NCBI RefSeq assembly: GCF_001650715.1
Contig: NZ_LWQT01000037.1
Span: 62,001-126,000, forward strand
Source of the DNA: Paramagnetospirillum marisnigri
Lineage (GTDB): Bacteria > Pseudomonadota > Alphaproteobacteria > Rhodospirillales > Magnetospirillaceae
Direction: 5' to 3'
DNA: 64,000 bases
The position numbers were made by a program, and so were the translations under genes. This document shows, piece after piece, positions 58,042 through 64,000 of this stretch; position 1 is the first letter of the stretch; every line of letters starts with the position of its first letter. The notes under the pieces are model-generated. The model had not been told where the DNA came from and made no database searches. It saw only the letters and a list, made by a program, of their open reading frames with translations.

Positions 58042-61000
58042 TCACGCCCCCGGCGACACCACCCGGGACAATGGGAAATGGACGCAGGCGGTGGTGCCCT
58101 TGCCCTCGGCGCTGTCGATGGACAGGGTGCCGCCGTGCAGTTCCATCAGTGACTTGGAAATGGGCAGGCCCAGGCCGACCCCTTCGCGCTCCTTGACCAG
58201 GGTCTTCTGACCGCCCTGCTCGAACGGCATCAGCACCCGGGCCAGATCGGCAGCCTTGATCCCCACACCGGTGTCGCGGACACAAATGGTGATGCCGCTC
58301 ATATCGTGGCTGGCGCTCAGCGCCACCGAGCCTCCCGGCTTGGTGAACTTCAGCGCGTTGCCCAGCAGGTTGAGCAGCACCCGCTGAACCGCGGTGAGAT
58401 CCCCCATCAGTCTGGGCAGATCGTCCGGCACCTTGGCCGTCAGAGCGATATCGCTGCTTTCCGCCTGGGACGACAACAGCCGCACCGAACTGGTGATGAC
58501 ATCGTGGAGATTGACCTGGGTCTCGCGCAAGGTGGCCCGTCCTGCCTCGATCACCGACATATCCAGCACCTGGCTGATCAGCGACAGCAGATGCTGGCCG
58601 CTGTCGACGATGATGCCCACATATTCCTTGTAGCGGTCATTGCCCAAGTCGCCCCACATCTCGTCGACCATGATCTGGGCAAACCCCAGCACCGCGTTGA
58701 GCGGCGTGCGCAGTTCGTGGCTCATATTGGCCAGGAACTCCGACTTGGCCCGGTTGGCCGACTCGGCCAATTCCTTGGCCTCGCGCAACTCGACCTGGGC
58801 ACCGCGCAATTCCGCGACGCTGGCTTCCAAATCCTTTTGGGCGGTCCGCAACTCGGTTTCGTCGATAAAGGTGAGAATGGCGCCCGCCGTCTGGTCGCGC
58901 AGGTCGCGATAGGGAAAAGCCCCCATGCGATAGATGCGGCCATCGGCCTCCATGAGCTGTTCATGGGACTGACCATGGGAGATGACCGAGATCAGCAGGT
59001 TGCGCAGATCCGGGATGTGGAACTGGCTGGGAACCGCCGTGATCAACTGCCCGCTGTCCGAGGGCAGCAGGCCGAACAGCCGCGCCGCCTGGGGGGTGAA
59101 GCGTGTGATGCGCTGTCCCTTGTCCACCACCAGCATGGGAAAGCCGACATTGTCCTGAATGTTCTGAAGATCGGCATTGGCCGCCGCCAGTTCCGAGGTG
59201 CGCACCTGCAGCTCCTCGTTGACGGTGGTCAGTTCCTCGTTGGTGGATTGCAATTCCTCGTTGGAGGTTTCCAGTTCCTCGTTGGACGACTGAAGTTCCT
59301 CGTTGGCGGCCTGCATTTCCTCGTTGAGGGCCTGAAGCTCCTCATTGGAGGTTTCCAACTCCTCCACCACGGTCTGCAGGTGCTCGCGGGTGGCGGTCAG
59401 CTCCTGTTCCAGCTCGATCAGCCTGATTTCGCTGCCCGGATTGGGGGCCGCCTCGACGGCGCCGCCATCGACGGGAGTTTCAACCTTCTCGCAACTGACC
59501 AGGAACAGCGCTTCGCGCGTGGTTTCCGTCGTGATGGGCCGGACAACCAGCCGGGCGAGGATGTCCCCGTCGCGGGTCCGCAATTGACGCTTGCTGCCCA
59601 TGGCGACACCGCCGGTTTCGCGGGCGCGGTGCACCAGGGCGCGCAGGTCGATGCGGAAATCGTCGGCGATCAGCTTGCCCAAATTCTGGTTCGGCCGCCC
59701 CTGGGGAAAGCGGACGAAGACGTCCACGTCGCCGTGATAATAAAGGATGTCCAGGTTCTCGTTGACCGCCACCAGGGGCGGCATGCAGGCCGCGACGAAG
59801 CCGTCGCGCACCATGGTTTCGATGGAGGCGCCGCCCAGCGGCAGCATGGTCTCTGACGGCTCGGCCGATTTCAGACGGAAGGCGCCGAACACCGGATTGC
59901 TGGACCTGGGCCCCACCATCCGCTTCTGGAAAATCTTCGAGGTGGCCTTGATGGAGCGGAACAGGTCCGAGCAGCGCCCCACCGATTCCGACTTGCCCAG
60001 GAACAGGTGACCTTCGGGATTCAGCGCGTAGTGGAACACCTGGAAGATGCGGTCCTGCAGGTCGCCGTTGAAATAGATCAGCACATTGCGGCAGCTGATG
60101 ATGTCGACCTTGACGAAGGGCGGGTCCTTGATCAGGTCCTGGCGGGCGAACACCACCATCTCGCGGATGGGCTTCTTGATCTGGTAGTTCTGGCCCATAG
60201 CATCGAAGTATTTCGAGACATAGGCCTTGTCGAGGCCTTCCACCGTGGTGGCGGAATAGGTGCCCTTGCGGGCGTGGCGCATGGCATCGAGGTCGATATC
60301 GGTGGCGAAGACCTGGATCTTGTAGGACTTGGCGGCATCTCCCAGAAGATCGGTCAACATCATGGCGTAGGAATAGGCTTCCTCGCCGGTGGCGCAGGCC
60401 GGAACCCAGATGCGGATGGGGTCCCCTGGCCGCTTGGTGGCCAGCAGATCGGCCAGCACCAGCTTGATGTCGTCGAAGGCCTTGGAATCCCGGAAGAACG
60501 AAGTCACCGAGATCAGGATGTCCTTGCATAGCAGGTCCAGCTCGGCCGGCTGGCGCTGGACGAAATCCAGATAGGCGCCCAGGGTCTCGATGCGATTGGC
60601 CGCCATGCGCCGCTCCAGGCGGCGACGCACCGTATTGGGCTTATACTGGGTGAAGTCCACATCGGTCCGCTTCCTGACCAGCAGAAAGATTTCGTTGATG
60701 GTGTCCTGAGTCTTGGGCTCCTCCGACGTCTGGTGCACCACCGGCCGGGGAAAGCGCGAGATGGAGGCCAGTTCGGCGCCGATGGCGTCAGGCGGCAGGG
60801 TCTGGTCGACACAGCCGGAATCGATGGCCGCCTTGGGCATGCCGTCATACTTGGCGGTCTCGGGCTCCTGGGCCACGGTCAGGCCGCCGCTGGCCTTGAT
60901 GGCGCGCATGCCGTGCGCCCCGTCGCTGCCGGTCCCCGACAGGATGACGCCGATGGCGTATTGGCCGCGATCCTCGGCCAGCGAGGCGAAGAACACGTCC

Positions 61001-61416
61001 ACCGACGGCTTCGGCCCCAAAGGCGCCGATGGCTCGCGCAGGCCCAGGGTCAGGTTCTTGACCCGGACATCCTTGTTGGGGGGGGTGATATAGATGGTGT
61101 TGGCGGCCAGGACGGTGCCGTCCTTGATCTCCTCCACCGGCAGCTTGGTCTCGCGCGCCAGCAGTTGCACCATCATGGAGCGATAGGCGGGCGACAGGTG
61201 CTGGACGATGACATAAGCCATGTTGGCGTCCAGCGGCAAATTTGCCACGAAGGGGCGAAGCGCTTCGAGACCGCCGGCCGAGGCGCCGATTCCCACCACA
61301 TAGAGGGTACTGCGCCGTGTCCTGGCGGTCTTGGCCGGAGCCCCGGATGCCGTCGGCGCCGCTTTTGTCCGCTTGGCCTTGGCTTCCGCCGACTGGGCCA
61401 CTGGCTTGCGAGCCAT
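58042..61416 (-). CDS. CheB-CheR-PAS-histidine kinase fusion
   Basis: 1124 residues. CheB methylesterase (about 38-220): Ser in GIGASAGG, His in VQHLSP, Asp in SGTGSDGAHG. CheR methyltransferase (about 235-500): WVPACATGEEAYSYAM. Long coiled coil (about 665-750) made of repeats of EELQxxNEEL type. PAS (about 755-870), then HisKA with MSHELRTPLNA (His near 899) and HATPase_c with the last G boxes (GVGLGLPISKSL). No receiver is fused. Such hybrids link methylation chemistry with kinase signalling. GGGGAGG precedes the ATG. It faces another kinase gene. Confidence 0.9.
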   Translation of the reverse strand: MARKPVAQSAEAKAKRTKAAPTASGAPAKTARTRRSTLYVVGIGASAGGLEALRPFVANLPLDANMAYVIVQHLSPAYRSMMVQLLARETKLPVEEIKDGTVLAANTIYITPPNKDVRVKNLTLGLREPSAPLGPKPSVDVFFASLAEDRGQYAIGVILSGTGSDGAHGMRAIKASGGLTVAQEPETAKYDGMPKAAIDSGCVDQTLPPDAIGAELASISRFPRPVVHQTSEEPKTQDTINEIFLLVRKRTDVDFTQYKPNTVRRRLERRMAANRIETLGAYLDFVQRQPAELDLLCKDILISVTSFFRDSKAFDDIKLVLADLLATKRPGDPIRIWVPACATGEEAYSYAMMLTDLLGDAAKSYKIQVFATDIDLDAMRHARKGTYSATTVEGLDKAYVSKYFDAMGQNYQIKKPIREMVVFARQDLIKDPPFVKVDIISCRNVLIYFNGDLQDRIFQVFHYALNPEGHLFLGKSESVGRCSDLFRSIKATSKIFQKRMVGPRSSNPVFGAFRLKSAEPSETMLPLGGASIETMVRDGFVAACMPPLVAVNENLDILYYHGDVDVFVRFPQGRPNQNLGKLIADDFRIDLRALVHRARETGGVAMGSKRQLRTRDGDILARLVVRPITTETTREALFLVSCEKVETPVDGGAVEAAPNPGSEIRLIELEQELTATREHLQTVVEELETSNEELQALNEEMQAANEELQSSNEELETSNEELQSTNEELTTVNEELQVRTSELAAANADLQNIQDNVGFPMLVVDKGQRITRFTPQAARLFGLLPSDSGQLITAVPSQFHIPDLRNLLISVISHGQSHEQLMEADGRIYRMGAFPYRDLRDQTAGAILTFIDETELRTAQKDLEASVAELRGAQVELREAKELAESANRAKSEFLANMSHELRTPLNAVLGFAQIMVDEMWGDLGNDRYKEYVGIIVDSGQHLLSLISQVLDMSVIEAGRATLRETQVNLHDVITSSVRLLSSQAESSDIALTAKVPDDLPRLMGDLTAVQRVLLNLLGNALKFTKPGGSVALSASHDMSGITICVRDTGVGIKAADLARVLMPFEQGGQKTLVKEREGVGLGLPISKSLMELHGGTLSIDSAEGKGTTACVHFPLSRVVSPGA

Positions 61417-61558
61417 GTCACCTCCCCACAGATGACCCGCGCAGGCCGCCCGGGTCGCAACACTTCGCTTGAAGCGCATCATATATTCAGCAACACTTCC
61501 TGGCTAATTGTTTTGCAGGCCATGGAAAAGGCAAAAAAATCGTACTCGTGGCATATCG

Positions 61559-63730
61559 ATGACTAACCAAGGTCATAGCAAGAAGACAAAGACCGAGCTG
61601 GAGGCTGAGCTTTCGGAACTGCGCCGCGAGGTGGAATTTCTGCGCGCCAGGGCGTCCAGCGCCATGGTGGGCATATCACCAGCGTTTACCGAAACCTTGC
61701 ATAGCCTTCAGGTCCACCAGGAAGAGCTGAGGGCACAGAACGAGGAACTGCGTCAGGCACAGGAGAGCGTCGAACGGGTCAGCCTGCGTTATCGCGATCT
61801 GTTCGAATATTCTCCCGCGGGCATCTTCATCATCGACGAGAATCATGCCGTCCTGGATGCCAATATCGCCGCCATGGGCCTGTTGGGCCGCACCAAGAAC
61901 CGGGTGGCGGGCAAGCCGTTCCTGCTGTTCGTCGACAAGGGCCAGCGCGGCGAGTTGGATAACCATTTCCTGCGGGTGCGCAGCAGCGGACGCGCCACAA
62001 CCGAGCTGCTTCTGACCCCGGACCAGCATCCGCCCGTCCCGGTCATCCTGGAAAGCGTCCGGCTGGGCGATGGCTGGGGGGGCGGCTGGCGCTGCCTGAC
62101 CACCGCCATCGACATCACCGAACGCAAGCGCATGGAGATCGCCCTCAGGGAGTCCGAGATGCGGCTGCGCGCCATCTTCGAGCAGAGCCCCCTGGCCATC
62201 CAGATTCTAGACGCCAAGGCGGTTCCGCTCATGTCCAACCGGTCGTGGCTGCGATTGTGGGGACCCGGATCCGATAAGCTGGGACCTGATGGCCGCCATC
62301 CCGTATTGCGGCGCATCGGCGCCGAGGATCTGCTGGCCATCGGCTTATCCAGCGCCGGGCATGAAATCCCCGCCACCCATGCCGTGCCGGATGGTGAAGA
62401 CCAGGACGAGCGTTGGGTACATGGCTATGTCTACCCCATCCGGGCCAGTGGCCAGGCGGTGTCGGAACTGGTGCTGGTGCATGAGGACATCACGGAACGC
62501 AAGCGCATCGAGCTGGCCCTGGCAGAGCGAAGCGAGATGTTGCGCCGCCAGTACGAGAACCTGCGCGTTCTGGGGGAGATCGCGGCCCTGCCGCCGTCAG
62601 AGGCATCCCAGCGCCTGCCCGAGGCCTTGGGACTGGGACGACGCCATCTGGGGCTGTTCCTCGGCATGGTCAGCCGGGTCGAGGGCAGCCGCTTCACCGT
62701 CGAGCACCATTCCGCCGCCATGGAGGTTGGCGCCATCGCCGATGGCACGGTCTTCGACCTGCCCACCACCTATTGCGCCCTGGTGATGGATTCCGAGGAT
62801 GTCATCGCCATTTCCCATATGGCGCGTTCCCCCTTCGCCACTCACCCGGCCTATGCCAATCACGGGCTGGAAAGCTATATCGGCGTCCCCATCCGGGTCA
62901 GGGGGCGGGTTTACGGCACCCTCAGCTTCAGTTCCACCACCCCCCATCCCCGGGCATTCGACGATGGCGACAAGGAGTTCATCCGCCTGCTGGCCCGCTG
63001 GGTCGGCGCGGTGATGGAAGAGGATGCCGTCCGCCGTGATCTGGCCCAATCCAATGCCGAGTTGGAACAGTTCGCCTATGTGGCCTCCCACGACTTGCGC
63101 CAACCCCTGCGGCAGGTTTCCAGCTATGTCTCGCTGCTGAAGCGCCGTTATGGCGACAAGCTGGGCGAGGACGCCCGCGAATTCATCAGTTTCGCCCACG
63201 AAGGCGCTGTGCGCATGGACCGGCTGATCGTCGACCTGCTGGAATTCTCGCGCATCGGCCGCGATGCCAAGCCACTGGGCCCGGTCCCCCTGACCGAGGT
63301 GGTGCGCCTCGCCATGGCCAATCTGGGAACGACCATCACCGAATCCAACGGTGTGGTCAAGGTGGACGGCCACCTGCCCATGGTGAAGGGAGACGCCCAG
63401 GATCTGGTGCGCCTGTTCCAGAATCTGATCGGCAATGCCCTCAAATACTCTCGGCCGGCATCGCCCCCCGTGGTCACCATCGCCGCCGGGTCCGGTCCCA
63501 TGACCCATCTGGTGACGGTGGCCGATAACGGCATCGGCATCGCCCCCGACTACTTCGACACGATTTTCGGGGTCTTCAAGCGCCTGCACACGCCCGACAA
63601 ATACGAAGGCACCGGCATCGGGCTGGCCATCTGCAAGAAAGTGATGGACCGCCATCACGGCCGCATCTGGGTCAGTTCGCTCCCTGGCGAGGGCAGCACC
63701 TTCCATCTGGAATTCCCGGCGGCACAATGA
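61559..63730 (+). CDS. PAS-PAS-GAF histidine kinase
   Basis: 723 residues. N-terminal coiled coil (about 5-75; [16 protein letters not shown]), PAS1 (about 80-190), PAS2 (about 205-330), GAF (about 345-490), HisKA with [12 protein letters not shown] (His near 511), HATPase with [12 protein letters not shown] and [12 protein letters not shown]. The HDLRQPL form is that of phytochrome-like kinases. No Cys for bilin is seen in GAF. No membrane segment, so it senses cytoplasmic signals. Start at MTNQGHS; upstream TTG and out-of-frame ATG rejected. Ends by overlapping the next ATG. Confidence 0.87.
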   Translation: MTNQGHSKKTKTELEAELSELRREVEFLRARASSAMVGISPAFTETLHSLQVHQEELRAQNEELRQAQESVERVSLRYRDLFEYSPAGIFIIDENHAVLDANIAAMGLLGRTKNRVAGKPFLLFVDKGQRGELDNHFLRVRSSGRATTELLLTPDQHPPVPVILESVRLGDGWGGGWRCLTTAIDITERKRMEIALRESEMRLRAIFEQSPLAIQILDAKAVPLMSNRSWLRLWGPGSDKLGPDGRHPVLRRIGAEDLLAIGLSSAGHEIPATHAVPDGEDQDERWVHGYVYPIRASGQAVSELVLVHEDITERKRIELALAERSEMLRRQYENLRVLGEIAALPPSEASQRLPEALGLGRRHLGLFLGMVSRVEGSRFTVEHHSAAMEVGAIADGTVFDLPTTYCALVMDSEDVIAISHMARSPFATHPAYANHGLESYIGVPIRVRGRVYGTLSFSSTTPHPRAFDDGDKEFIRLLARWVGAVMEEDAVRRDLAQSNAELEQFAYVASHDLRQPLRQVSSYVSLLKRRYGDKLGEDAREFISFAHEGAVRMDRLIVDLLEFSRIGRDAKPLGPVPLTEVVRLAMANLGTTITESNGVVKVDGHLPMVKGDAQDLVRLFQNLIGNALKYSRPASPPVVTIAAGSGPMTHLVTVADNGIGIAPDYFDTIFGVFKRLHTPDKYEGTGIGLAICKKVMDRHHGRIWVSSLPGEGSTFHLEFPAAQ

Positions 63731-64000
63731 TCGCGCCCACCATGCGGATCGGTGTGGATCTCGGCGGCACCAAGACCGAAGCCATCGCCCTGGGCACGGA
63801 TGGAGCGGTGCTGTCGCGGCGCCGCGTGCCCTCGGCCCAAGGCAGCTATTCCGCCACCATTGCCGTGATCAAGTCCCTGGTCGAGGCGGTTGAGAACGAG
63901 CTTGGCCGAACCGGTTCGGTGGGAATCGGCATTCCCGGCACCATCAGCCCCGCCACGGGGCTGGTGAAGAACGCCAATTCCACCTGGCTGATCGGCCAAC
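63727..64000 (+). CDS. ROK-family sugar kinase, partial
   Basis: 91 residues to the window edge. [17 protein letters not shown] holds the ATP-binding DLGGTK motif, and [23 protein letters not shown] is the following conserved block of fructokinase/N-acetylmannosamine-kinase-like ROK proteins. ATG at 63727 overlaps the kinase stop (ATGA); an in-frame ATG at 63742 is equally good by homology. Substrate unknown until the rest is seen. Confidence 0.88.
   Translation, partial: MIAPTMRIGVDLGGTKTEAIALGTDGAVLSRRRVPSAQGSYSATIAVIKSLVEAVENELGRTGSVGIGIPGTISPATGLVKNANSTWLIGQ

Noticed and set aside
1-64000. tRNA, rRNA, insertion sequences, integrases, prophage or magnetosome genes
   Set aside because: Looked for clover-leaf ends, transposase and integrase motifs and mam/mms genes by eye; none found.

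Overview
The window is one 64 kb stretch of a high-GC alphaproteobacterial chromosome. Gene content (divK, irr, cheZ, meaB, livFGHMK with acyl-CoA enzymes, hemerythrin, paired Crp/Fnr regulators, soxYZ, a CheB-CheR-kinase fusion) and the style of the proteins fit a Rhodospirillales member close to Magnetospirillum/Paramagnetospirillum. That assignment is by recognition of protein families only. No magnetosome genes, rRNA, tRNA, CRISPR array, insertion sequence or prophage were seen.

Layout. 1-1877 (minus): the N-terminal 625 codons of a protein built almost only of an 8-residue repeat, cut by the window edge. 1960-9259: housekeeping and redox genes (flavodoxin with an Rrf2 regulator, LysE exporter, ABC-F ATPase/EamA/amidase operon, TusA divergent from SoxYZ, CBS protein). 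9614-13295: divK followed on the same strand by two paralogous membrane-anchored ankyrin proteins of unknown function. 13377-15807: DUF423, FecR-domain protein, PurU, an acidic unknown. 15835-19710: an oxygen/nitric-oxide style unit (hemerythrin, heme-copper-oxidase-like membrane protein, DUF2249 protein) with an FNR-type box and two Crp/Fnr regulators upstream. 19841-21629: MurI (with an altered catalytic residue) and three small metal-binding proteins around a perfect FNR box.

21639-28326 carries valine-type catabolism: isobutyryl-CoA dehydrogenase, 3-hydroxyisobutyryl-CoA hydrolase, 3-hydroxyisobutyrate dehydrogenase, an SDR, malonyl-CoA synthetase and a GntR regulator with a clear inverted-repeat site. 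28460-38270 is a long plus-strand operon: a complete branched-chain-type ABC transporter interleaved with two AMP-ligase-like proteins and an aldehyde dehydrogenase. Thiolase and a second acyl-CoA dehydrogenase follow at 38983-41431, after a HepT/MntA toxin-antitoxin pair. Together these genes look like an uptake, CoA-activation and beta-oxidation island whose substrate is not evident from sequence.

41455-64000 is mixed: universal stress protein, SH3 protein, glyoxylate reductase, Spy-like and DUF4405 proteins, a protein-acetyltransferase/acyl-CoA synthetase fusion, Irr, XGPRT, a YwrD-like gamma-glutamyltransferase, GST, L28, CheZ, MeaB with two small unknowns, M32 carboxypeptidase, ElbB, and at the right end a CheB-CheR-PAS-kinase hybrid facing a PAS-PAS-GAF kinase, then a truncated ROK kinase. 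Short palindromic repeat families are scattered through the intergenic gaps. The items most worth following up are the octapeptide-repeat protein, the divK-linked ankyrin pair, the MurI Cys-to-Asp change, the FNR-box cluster of small proteins, and the transporter/ligase operon with a ligase-like protein that lacks the ATP-loop.
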